A stretch of DNA of 64,000 nucleotides. Origin: Planctomycetota bacterium (GTDB taxonomy: Bacteria; Planctomycetota; Phycisphaerae; Phycisphaerales; UBA1924). Positions 45,086 to 53,304 of this stretch are shown piece after piece. Within the stretch, counting starts at the first letter, position 1; each line of letters begins with the position of its first letter. The stretch is taken from contig CP053450.1 of NCBI GenBank assembly GCA_013285505.1, positions 2,774,796 through 2,838,795 on the forward strand. The letters are read 5' to 3'. Under the pieces are notes generated by a model that had not been told where the DNA came from, searched no databases, and saw nothing but the letters and a program-made list of their open reading frames with translations. Made by a program: the position numbers and the translations under genes.

Positions 45086-46622
45086 TCAGGGTTGCGTGCA
45101 GTCAGCGAACAAGGCGACAAAGACGGAAATGTCTTGGGAGTTGACGAGGCCGTCACCGTTGAGGTCCGCGTCAGGGTCGGAGGAACTGTAGAGCAACATG
45201 TATGCGTCGAAGTCCGCGGTCGTGACCATCCCGTCATGGTCGTAGTCGATCGACGCGCACCCGAGGTTGGGGGCACGCGCCTCGATCCGCAAGACCGCGC
45301 CGAATGACTCACCCGTAGACTCCTTCGTCACGAGCGCATTCACATGGATGTACACGCGAGGCAGCCCGGTCGGTGACCGGTCCGACATCCCGAGCCATCC
45401 GCGGCCCCTGAGGCGCCTCAACGTGTAGTCAGGATCCGCAACGCCATCACCGTCGTAGTCGACCGCGTCGCCCTCCCGGGCCACGATCGAGTCGTTGTAC
45501 AACAAGAGCGTTCCCACGCTCGCCCACGCATCTGAGAGTTCGGAAACAACACCCCAGATGCTCACCGTATCGCCGTCGTTGTTGAGCGCGAGACCCGTGA
45601 GGGAAGCGGCAAGAGTCAGCCCGTCGATGGCCTGTCCGGAGCGGAGCGAGATTCCCGAGTCGCTCACCACGACGACGTACTCGTCGTCACCGACCGAGGT
45701 ACGCATCGCCGCGATCCACATCCCGATGTCATTCGTATCAACCAGCAGAGGACGGCTCCACACCTCGTTCTGGAGTGCGCCCGCGGCCGTGATGACGACG
45801 CCTTCCCGCATCAACCCCCCGTCCGCCTGCAGGCCACTCCCGTCGAACACGATGGCCTGATCGCTAGCCTCATCGCCGGAATCCATGCGAACTGCTGCAA
45901 TGAAGTGGGCACCGCTCCCAGAGATCGAAAAACTCAGGTCCCACGCTATCCAGCGCCGCAAGGGGGTATGGCAATCCCGGCACCGACATCCCCGAAAGCA
46001 GCAGAGCCTGCCCCTGGATCCCATGGAAGAGACCGCTTGAGGTGGTTCTCTCAAGAATCGAGCCATCAGTCGTCAACCCCCCGAGCCAGTAGACCTCCCC
46101 GGCATCTGTCATCTGTGGTGCCGTGGCATAACGCCAGTAGAGGCCGGAGTGACTGGGTGCCTGCTCACCCTCCACAGCAAACGGGCTCACCCCACTCCAG
46201 ACTGAATCACGAAAACCGAACGGTGCGCCGAGGACGTTGACATCCGCCGCGGTGTTGCCCTGTGGGTCGATCGCGACCCGCCTCCCGAGAGAAGCTTGGG
46301 TAAGGCCCGCATACTCACCCTCGCTGAACAGAACACCAGGATTGTTGCCATTCCCGGTACCCCAGATGTGGCTCAAAGACCTGACGCCGTTGATCGCACG
46401 GCTCTCACACACGACCGCGTATCCACCGGCAGAATTGCCGGCCACCGATGTGATCTCCACGACCTCACGCAGGACACCCACCCCTCCCCCGGGCGGGATA
46501 TACCCAATGAATTCGCCCTCGCGCAGCACGAGCTTCGCCGGCGGATTGTCCTGGCAGATACCCGGCGTAGTAGCTCCGAACAGAGTTGCCACGACGACCA
46601 AACCTTGAGCGATGTGATTCAT
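45086..46622 (-). CDS. Exported dockerin-type protein, paralogous leader (frame-broken)
   Basis: ATG 46622 begins MNHIAQGLVVVATLFGATTP, an exported protein whose leader resembles that of the downstream giant protein (MKHIAQSLFLAALAFALA). The first frame (to about 45940) has beta-rich repeats like GYAVVCESRAINGVRSLSHIW and AGEVYWLGGLTTDGS. The second frame continues LSFSISGSGAHFIAAVRMDSGDEASDQAIVF to a pair of dockerin-like loops (DYDHDGMVTTADFDAYMLLY, DLNGDGLVNSQDISVFVALF) ending at 45086. The break lies at a run of A near 45928-45932. Function unknown; only 45 bases separate it from the giant gene, so one transcription unit is likely. Confidence 0.7.
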
Positions 46623-46623
46623 T

Positions 46624-46976
46624 AGCTCGTCCCCGATTCTGTTACTGAGTATCACTGGCAATACCTGAAACCCACAGGAGAATCAACACAATCAGACTAT
46701 CTCCACGCTGTCGGGAAAAGGGGCGGACTCTGGCGGACGTCACGAAGAGTGTACGGGCGTGCTTCCGCGTCTTCCTAGGCAGCATTCCCGTCGGCACATG
46801 GCGCAACCCGTCGCGTGTCCTCTGCATCGGGATGATTCATTGAGAATCACACCTTGACCACCTCCCGCAACTGTCTGTCAGAAGTTTGTTTGCGCCCTTG
46901 CTCCCTGTCCCCGCCCCGAGGTACTCGTGGTCGTCGCCCGCAAGAGCGGGCCTGCCACGAACCCCGGAGCACCACC
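46624..46976. other. Intergenic region with a hairpin leader
   Basis: 353 bases between the dockerin gene and the integrase, probably holding both divergent promoters, though I cannot assign -35/-10 boxes. A two-part hairpin lies at 46926-46959: outer CGTGG/CCACG and inner GCCCGC/GCGGGC, ending 17 bases before the integrase ATG. No reading frame of note. Confidence 0.4.
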
Positions 46977-47599
46977 ATGGCCACGCCGCACTTTCGAGGG
47001 GAACCCCCCGCCACCAACGCCGGACGCCGATTCCCGCCCGAGGTCCTCTCCGAGGCCGAGGTCCGCGCCCTCATGGACGCCTGCGGCGAGGGAATCCCCT
47101 CATGCCACCGCAACCGCGCCCTGATCGCCGTGTTGTACCGGGGTGGGCTCCGGGTCTCCGAGGCCCTCGCCCTCTACCCCAAGGACCTGGACCCCGTCAC
47201 GGGGGCCGTGCGGGTGCTGTGGGGCAAGGGGGGGTAGGGCGAGGACGATCGGCCTCGACCCGGGGGGCGTTCCGGCTGGTGGAGGTCTGGACCCGTCACC
47301 GCGCCGCTCTCGGCCTCGACGCCCGCCACCCCCTCTTCTGCACCCGGCAGGGCCAGCCGGTCACCAGCTCTTACATCCGCCGGCTCCTCAACCGCCTGGG
47401 CGAGCAGGCGGGCATCCAGAAGCGGGTCCACGCCCACGGGCTGCGGCACACCCACGCCGCCCAGCTGCGGTCCGAGGGCGTGGACATCGGCATCATCAGC
47501 AAGCAGCTCGGGCACCGGTCCATCGCCACGACGGCCAGGTACCTCGACCACATCGCGCCGTGGGCGGTGGTGGAGGCGATGAGGGGGAGGGAGTGGTAA
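46977..47599 (+). CDS. Short tyrosine recombinase (frame-broken)
   Basis: ATG 46977 opens MATPHFRGEPPATNAGRRFP with PPEVLSEAEVRALMDACGEG and the first catalytic Arg in LYRGGLRVSEALAL. At a run of seven G (about 47229-47235) the frame changes and the protein continues FRLVEVWTRHRAALGLD, TSSYIRRLLNRLGEQAGI, VHAHGLRHTHAAQL (HxxR), ISKQLGHRSIATTARYLDHI (His and catalytic Tyr). About 207 residues: the catalytic domain only, lacking the usual N-terminal core-binding domain. It may be a resident of an earlier or nested element, since the comM insertion is better explained by the serine recombinase. Confidence 0.78.
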
Positions 47600-47623
47600 A
47601 GTGTGCGTCCAAGGGAGGACGGA

Positions 47624-48562
47624 ATGGGACAAATCATCGGAGGGGACGTTTGGACACGGGTTGGTCCGCTCGCACGAAAGGCATCCAGTCGTCGCATCGT
47701 GACCGCGTACTTCACCGCAGCCCCCCATCTCGCGCTTCGCCGCGGCGATGTACTCATCTGCGACGCGAGCGATGCCGCGGTCCGGGCGGGGGCCACCTGC
47801 CGCGATGCACTAGCGTCTGCGTTCTACGCGGGAGTCCAATGCTTCTCGCTCGTCGGCCTGCACGCGAAACTTTTTTTGCTCGATGACCTCGTCGTGGTTG
47901 GCTCCATGAACGCAACCCTGAACTCGGCCAGACTCTGTGAGGCGTGCTACATCGGGAAGAATGCGAGCGATCGAGCCGCTGCCGAGGAAGTGTTTGCCAA
48001 GGTCCGCGACGCCGCCACGCCGGTGACGGAACAGACGCTGCTGCGGCTTCAGCGTCTCCCGCTGGCCGATCGTACAAAGACGGTGAATGCACCAGCACTG
48101 GCGATGACTCTGTCCCGCGAGGGCCAACGGCGATCATGGAGTGTGTTGTTGGACGACGGATGGATGGATGAGCACCCCACTGAAATGGAACTTCAGGGTT
48201 CGGAGATTGCCCGTCGCCAACTCCCGGCCGGTGTGAGCGACGTGTACTGGTTCAGAGGGAGCAGCCGATCGGCCTGCCGCCGGATGCAAATCGGTGACCT
48301 AGTCGTGTCCATATGGGCGTCGCGGCCCGGGAAAGCACGCTACGTGTTTCGACCGGAGCCCATCCTTCACATCGAAACCGAGGGATCGACCGTCTGGGTG
48401 TATCTCGCCGAGCCACCGCAAGCCCGAGTCGCCCCCCTCCTGGAACGCAGGGTGACAACACTGTTGCGCCCAGCAGTTCCAGACTCCCGATGGAAGCCCC
48501 GCCAGTTCGCACGGTCAATCCATCCATCGACCTGCGACCAGATCGACCGGCTGTTCATTTGA
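47624..48562 (+). CDS. Phospholipase-D-like protein, single HKD motif
   Basis: 312 residues from ATG 47624. Residues 1-130 form a PLD-type domain (SSRRIVTAYFTAAPHLAL; the motif HAKLFLLDDLVVVGSMNAT has His-x-Lys, the late Asp and the GS-N). One HKD copy implies a dimer, as in PLD-family nucleases such as BfiI. The C-terminal 180 residues (VYWFRGSSRSACRRMQIGDLVVSIW...YVFRPEPILHIETEGSTVWVYL) have no family I know. Lying upstream of the type I restriction operon, it may be a defence nuclease; this is inferred from place and motif. Confidence 0.7.
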   Translation: MGQIIGGDVWTRVGPLARKASSRRIVTAYFTAAPHLALRRGDVLICDASDAAVRAGATCRDALASAFYAGVQCFSLVGLHAKLFLLDDLVVVGSMNATLNSARLCEACYIGKNASDRAAAEEVFAKVRDAATPVTEQTLLRLQRLPLADRTKTVNAPALAMTLSREGQRRSWSVLLDDGWMDEHPTEMELQGSEIARRQLPAGVSDVYWFRGSSRSACRRMQIGDLVVSIWASRPGKARYVFRPEPILHIETEGSTVWVYLAEPPQARVAPLLERRVTTLLRPAVPDSRWKPRQFARSIHPSTCDQIDRLFI

Positions 48563-48673
48563 GTTGGCCGCAGCGACTCCGGGACCCGGATGCGGCTGGC
48601 CCATACGGCGTCGCTGGCCTACCGCGGTTCCGACTAGACTCCGCACGCGGCCTCGTGACAGCCGAACCGAAGA

Positions 48674-50185
48674 ATGGATCGTCGAATGAGCCAGTCTAGC
48701 AGTAGCCTCCGGAGTGCCCTCTGGGAAGCCGCCAACACCCTTCGCGGCTCCGCTGTCGATCGCACTGACTGGAAGGGCTACATCCTCCCGCTGCTCTTCT
48801 TCAAACGCATCTGCGATGTCTGGGACGAGGAGACGGCCGACGCAGCAGAGACCTACGGCGACGCCGACCCCTCGCTTTTCCCCGAGGTCCACAGGTTTAG
48901 CGTCCCGGAGGGCTGCCACTGGCGCGATGTCCGCGAGACGAGCGCCAACGTGGGTGCCGCTCTCCTGCACGCGATGCAGGAGATTGAGCGGGCCAACCCC
49001 GACACCCTCTACCGCGTCTTCGGCACCGCCGACTGGGGCAACAAGGAGAAGTTCGGCGACGAGCTGCTCAAGGACCTGATCGAGGGATTCTCGACAATCC
49101 CCCTCGGCAACACCGACGCCAGCACCGACACTCTCGGTGACGCCTACGAGTACCTCGTCGGCAAGTTCGCCGATGTCACCCGTAGGAACAAGGCTGGTGA
49201 GTTCTACACGCCCCGTAGCGTGGTCCGGATGATGGTGGAGATACTCGACCCCAAGGAGGGCGAGTCGATCTACGACCCCACCTGCGGCACGGGGGGGATG
49301 CTGCTGGGAGCGATCGACCATGTGACGCGCATGGGCGGTGACCACCGCACGTTCTTCGGGAAGATCTACGGGCAGGAGAAGAACCTCACCACTTCCGCCA
49401 TCGCCCGCATGAACCTCGTGCTCCACGGCATTGAGGACTTCAAGATCGCCCGCGAGGACACGCTCCGCGATCCGGCGTTCAGCGACGCCAGCACCGGGGG
49501 GCTCATGACGTTTGACTGCGTCATCGCTAATCCCCCGTTCTCGCTCAAGGAATGGGGCCGTGACCTCTGGGAGGCCGACCCCTGGAACCGCGCGACGTAC
49601 GGCATCCCGCCCGAGAGCTACGGCGACTACGCCTTCGTGCAGCACATGATCGCATCGATGGCCGAGACCGGGAACAGCCGGATGGCCGTGGTGCTGCCGC
49701 AGGGAGCCCTCTTCCGCAAGGCGGCCGAGGGCAAGATCAGGACCGCGCTCCTCAAGGAAGACCTCATCGAGGCGGTCATCGGTCTCGCCCCGAACCTCTT
49801 CTACGGCACATCGCTCGCCGGATGCGTCATGATCCTCCGTCGGAAGAAGCCCGCCGCCCGCAAGAAGAAGGTCCTCGTGATTGACGCCTCAAGCATGTTC
49901 CGAAAGGGCCGCGCCCAGAACTTCCTCGACCCAGAGCACGCCGAGCAGATCGTTGGGATGTATCGCGCCTTCCAGGATGTCGAGGACCGTGCCAAGGTCG
50001 TCTCGCTCGCCGAGATTAAGCAAGAGGGCTGGACGCTCAACATCTCCCGGTATGTGCTCCCACCGATCGGCGAGGACATCCCGCCGCTACCCGAGGCCGT
50101 TGCGTCGTTCAAAGCAGCGCTTGCGGAGGCCAGGGCGGCCGAGGATCATCTCCGCACCGTGCTCACCGAAGGAGGCTGGCTCTGA
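48674..50185 (+). CDS. hsdM: Type I restriction-modification methyltransferase subunit HsdM (first copy)
   Basis: 503 residues from ATG 48674 (48686 possible). HsdM_N helical domain (SALWEAANTLRGSAVDRTDWKGYILPLLFFKRICDVWDEE), then the N6-adenine methyltransferase core: GEFYTPRSVVRMMVEIL, motif I YDPTCGTGGMLLGA, GQEKNLTTSAIARMNLVLHG and motif IV CVIANPPFSL. The C-terminus is normal (ALFRKAAEGKIRTALLKEDLIEAVIGLAPNLFYGTSLAGCVMIL). Its TGA overlaps the next ATG (TGATG). It shares overall plan with the second HsdM at 50649 but differs throughout. Confidence 0.95.
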   Translation: MDRRMSQSSSSLRSALWEAANTLRGSAVDRTDWKGYILPLLFFKRICDVWDEETADAAETYGDADPSLFPEVHRFSVPEGCHWRDVRETSANVGAALLHAMQEIERANPDTLYRVFGTADWGNKEKFGDELLKDLIEGFSTIPLGNTDASTDTLGDAYEYLVGKFADVTRRNKAGEFYTPRSVVRMMVEILDPKEGESIYDPTCGTGGMLLGAIDHVTRMGGDHRTFFGKIYGQEKNLTTSAIARMNLVLHGIEDFKIAREDTLRDPAFSDASTGGLMTFDCVIANPPFSLKEWGRDLWEADPWNRATYGIPPESYGDYAFVQHMIASMAETGNSRMAVVLPQGALFRKAAEGKIRTALLKEDLIEAVIGLAPNLFYGTSLAGCVMILRRKKPAARKKKVLVIDASSMFRKGRAQNFLDPEHAEQIVGMYRAFQDVEDRAKVVSLAEIKQEGWTLNISRYVLPPIGEDIPPLPEAVASFKAALAEARAAEDHLRTVLTEGGWL

Positions 50186-50652
50186 TGTTTCTGCTGTCAG
50201 ATTCACAATCCGATCGTCACACGCGCATCCGCACTTTCAAGGGCCAAGAGGCGTCGATTGGTGCATTGTTGGCCACGATCGATTTCGAGTGGACGGTCCG
50301 CCGTGCCGTTCTGGCCTGTGGCACGTCGCCTAACTCGACGATCCGCAATGAAGTACTACAACGCTGCTCTGGCATCGATGCCTACCGGGACGCTTGGAAA
50401 TCGGAGGTCGTGCCGCGATTCGGCAAGCCGTTGCCCACGGTGGTCACGAACTGGTCGTACATCAAGACTCAGGCGTTTCCATTCCGACATCGAGTTGTCC
50501 ACGGTGTTCGTGGTGCATCCGGTGCGAAGTACTCGAATGACCGCCGCGACGCACTTCTGAGAGCGTCTGTTGACGTTGTGGAGTTCGCATCCACTCAGAA
50601 CATTGAACTGTACGGCCGTTTGCCCGTACGGCGGAAGAAGGCCGTGCAGTGA
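50185..50652 (+). CDS. HEPN-like protein within the type I restriction operon
   Basis: 155 residues, helical: EASIGALLATIDFEWTVRRAVLACG, LQRCSGIDAYRDAWKSEVVPRFG. Near residue 105 the segment FPFRHRVVHGVRG has the Rx4H motif of HEPN ribonucleases. HEPN proteins of the MAE_28990/MAE_18760 type are known beside type I restriction genes. It overlaps hsdM1 (TGATG) and hsdM2 (GTGA), so all three are co-translated. RNA cleavage during infection or a non-catalytic assembly role are both possible. Composition is slightly less GC-rich than the hsd genes. Confidence 0.6.
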   Translation: MFLLSDSQSDRHTRIRTFKGQEASIGALLATIDFEWTVRRAVLACGTSPNSTIRNEVLQRCSGIDAYRDAWKSEVVPRFGKPLPTVVTNWSYIKTQAFPFRHRVVHGVRGASGAKYSNDRRDALLRASVDVVEFASTQNIELYGRLPVRRKKAVQ

Positions 50653-52157
50653 CCACGAACCTCTCCCAGCAACAACTGGAGTCCTACCTCTGGGGAGCCG
50701 CCACGCTCCTGCGTGGCCTCATCGACGCCAGCGACTACAAGCAGTACATCTTCCCGCTGCTCTTCTTCAAGCGGCTGTCGGACGTGTGGGACGAGGACTA
50801 CGAGCAGGCGATCGCCGACACCAAGGACGCAGACTACGCGACCGCCACCGCAAACGACCGCTTCACCATTCCGGACGGGGCACACTGGAAGGATGTCCGT
50901 GCCGTCTCGAAGGATGTCGGACGTGCGCTGCTCAGCGCGTTCCAGTCGATCGAGTCAGCCAATCCGCAACGCCTGAACGGCGTGTTCGGCAACGCCAACT
51001 GGACCGACAAGGGCCAGACCCCCGACGCCACGCTCAAGAACCTGATCGAGCACTTCTCCAAGCACACGCTCAGCCTCGCCAGCGTCCCCGAGGATGAGTT
51101 GGGTAACGGCTACGAGTACCTCATCAAGCAGTTCGCCGACGACTCGGGCCACACCGCCCAGGAGTTCTACACCAACCGAACGCTCGTTCACCTCATGGCT
51201 CAGATGCTCGAGCCCAAGGCGGGCGAGTCGATCTACGACCCCACCGCTGGCACGGGCGGGATGCTCATCTCCTGCCTCGCCGAGGCAAAGCGCCGAGGCG
51301 ACGATACCCGCACAATGGGCCTGTTCGGGCAGGAACTCATCACCATCACCGCCGCGATCGCCCGGATGAATCTCGTTCTCCACGGCGTGTCCGACTTCCA
51401 CATCGCGGCGGGCAACACCCTCAGCTCGCCCGCGTTCGTCGAGGGCGACCGTCTCCGAACGTTCGATGTGGTCCTCGCCAACCCGCCCTACTCGATCAAG
51501 AAATGGAACCGCTCAGCGTGGGAGAGCGACCCGTGGGACCGCAACTTCCTCGGCACGCCGCCGCAGGGCCGGGCGGACTACGCCTTCTTCCAGCACATCC
51601 TGCGGAGCATGAACCCGAAGACCGGCCGGTGCGCTGTTCTCTTCCCGCACGGCGTCCTGTTCCGCAATGAAGAAGCCGAGATGCGGCGCACACTCGTCGA
51701 GTCCGACCTCGTCGAATGCGTGCTCGGGCTCGGGCCGGGGCTGTTCTACAACTCACCGATGGAGGCGTGCGTCATCATCTGCCACCGCACGAAACGCAAG
51801 CAGAGCAATCGCAAGATCCTGTTCATCGACGCCGTGACCTCGGTCGCACGCGAGAGGGCGCAGAGCTTCTTGAAGTCTGAGCATCAGGACCGGATTCTGA
51901 GGGCGTACCGAGCGTTTGAGGACGAGCCCGGCTTCGCAGCCGTCATCCCGATCGAGGAGGTGCTCGCCAATGGCGGCAAGCTGTCGATCCCGCTTTACGT
52001 CAAAAAGCCCAAGACCGTCGTCGCACCCGGTGAGGAGACAACGCTTGCCGAGTCATGGGCCGCATTCGATGAAGGCGGGCGGGAGTTCTGGACGCAGATG
52101 GATGCGCTGGTGGACATGCTCGACGGTGTCGTCGCTGGAGAGGCAAACGATGCCTGA
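50649..52157 (+). CDS. hsdM: Type I restriction-modification methyltransferase subunit HsdM (second copy)
   Basis: 502 residues from GTG 50649. HsdM_N: QQQLESYLWGAATLLRGLIDASDYKQYIFPLLFFKRLSDVWDED. Core: QEFYTNRTLVHLMAQML, motif I YDPTAGTGGMLIS, GQELITITAAIARMNLVLHG, motif IV VVLANPPYSIKKW. It has the intact NPPY, where the first copy has NPPF; both are allowed. Its end overlaps hsdS by eight bases. Two full HsdM genes with one HsdS and one HsdR is unusual. Confidence 0.95.
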   Translation: MTTNLSQQQLESYLWGAATLLRGLIDASDYKQYIFPLLFFKRLSDVWDEDYEQAIADTKDADYATATANDRFTIPDGAHWKDVRAVSKDVGRALLSAFQSIESANPQRLNGVFGNANWTDKGQTPDATLKNLIEHFSKHTLSLASVPEDELGNGYEYLIKQFADDSGHTAQEFYTNRTLVHLMAQMLEPKAGESIYDPTAGTGGMLISCLAEAKRRGDDTRTMGLFGQELITITAAIARMNLVLHGVSDFHIAAGNTLSSPAFVEGDRLRTFDVVLANPPYSIKKWNRSAWESDPWDRNFLGTPPQGRADYAFFQHILRSMNPKTGRCAVLFPHGVLFRNEEAEMRRTLVESDLVECVLGLGPGLFYNSPMEACVIICHRTKRKQSNRKILFIDAVTSVARERAQSFLKSEHQDRILRAYRAFEDEPGFAAVIPIEEVLANGGKLSIPLYVKKPKTVVAPGEETTLAESWAAFDEGGREFWTQMDALVDMLDGVVAGEANDA

Positions 52158-53304
52158 GCTGGCGACTAAGTTGAAGATGTACCGCTTTGACCAAATGGCC
52201 GTCCAAGTCAAGGACAAGGTGCTACCGGCAGATGCCGATGTAGATCGGTACGTCGGGCTCGAACACATCGATCCTGAGTCACTCAAGATCCGGCGATGGG
52301 GCGAACCGAGCGATGTGGAATCCGGCAAACTCTTGTTCCGATCCGGCGACATCATTTTCGGCAAGCGCCGAGCCTATCAGCGCAAGCTGGCCGTCACCGA
52401 CTTCGACGGGATCTGCTCCGCTCACGCGATGGTCCTGCGGCCCAAGACGGATGTGGTGCTGAGAGAGTTTCTGCCGTTCTTCATGCAGACTGATGAGTTC
52501 ATGGAACGGGCTGTGAAGATTTCCGTTGGTGGACTATCGCCGACGATCAACTGGAAAGACCTCGCAAGGGAGGAGTTCGCCCTGCCGCCGATCGAGGAGC
52601 AGCGGCGGATGGTGCGGGCCCTCCTAGCGTTCCAGTCGTTTGATGATTCATGTGCGGATTTGTCCAGCGCAATCGAGAACTCAATAGCCGCTATTCGCGA
52701 GCATGTGTTTGGGATTCAGGCCGACAGCGTCCCGCTTGCTGGCCTTTGCAGCGATGGGAAGGGCATCCAGATCGGGCCGTTTGGTGCCCAGCTCCACAAG
52801 TCAGACTACACGGCACATGGCATTCCGGTTGTCATGCCAACGGAACTCGTCGATGATCGAATCTGTGACGAGACGATTGCTCGGGTAACAGAATCGAAAG
52901 CTGACTCACTTAAACAGCATCGCTTACAGGCAGGAGACATCGTTCTTCCACGGCGAGGCGACTTCGATCGTCGAGCATTGGTGGGGCAACGAGAAAGGGG
53001 CTGGCTCTGTGGCACGGGGTGTCTTCGCATTCGGCTTGATGACCCGGTACTTGCACCATTCGTGACCCAGTCACTCGCTTCTCGCTCGGTTCTCCGATGG
53101 CTAGATTCTCGCTCTGTTGGCACAGTCATGCCGAACCTCAATCTGCAGATCGTCGGTGCAATACCAGTACGTATCCCTCCCAAGGGCTTGGCGGATGAAT
53201 CGTCGAGAGTACTGGCAGAGCTTCGTGATCAATGGCGGCAACTTCGCTCTCGTGTGCAGCTCGCCTCTGACAAGAAGCGGATGATCATCGGAGGGTTTGC
53301 ATGA
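52150..53304 (+). CDS. hsdS: Type I restriction specificity subunit HsdS
   Basis: 384 residues from ATG 52150. First target-recognition domain about 1-160 (YVGLEHIDPESLKIRRWG; SGDIIFGKRRAYQRKLAV; SVGGLSPTINWKDLAREEFALPPIEEQRRMV), a helical spacer (SFDDSCADLSSAIENSIAAIREHVFG), the second domain about 190-350 (GIQIGPFGAQLHKSDY; AGDIVLPRRGDF; SVGTVMPNLNLQIVGAIPVRIPP) and a last helix. Two domains imply a bipartite target. The second domain is less GC-rich than the first, a sign of domain exchange. Confidence 0.93.
   Translation: MPELATKLKMYRFDQMAVQVKDKVLPADADVDRYVGLEHIDPESLKIRRWGEPSDVESGKLLFRSGDIIFGKRRAYQRKLAVTDFDGICSAHAMVLRPKTDVVLREFLPFFMQTDEFMERAVKISVGGLSPTINWKDLAREEFALPPIEEQRRMVRALLAFQSFDDSCADLSSAIENSIAAIREHVFGIQADSVPLAGLCSDGKGIQIGPFGAQLHKSDYTAHGIPVVMPTELVDDRICDETIARVTESKADSLKQHRLQAGDIVLPRRGDFDRRALVGQRERGWLCGTGCLRIRLDDPVLAPFVTQSLASRSVLRWLDSRSVGTVMPNLNLQIVGAIPVRIPPKGLADESSRVLAELRDQWRQLRSRVQLASDKKRMIIGGFA

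Noticed and set aside
46977-47599. Tyrosine recombinase as the enzyme for the comM insertion
   Set aside because: It lies far from both junctions, lacks the N-terminal DNA-binding domain and has a broken frame; the serine recombinase abuts attR and its own frame contains the att core.
47603-47886. Long plus-strand frame at 47143-47886
   Set aside because: Arg/Pro/His-rich shadow of the tyrosine recombinase and PLD genes, no domain.
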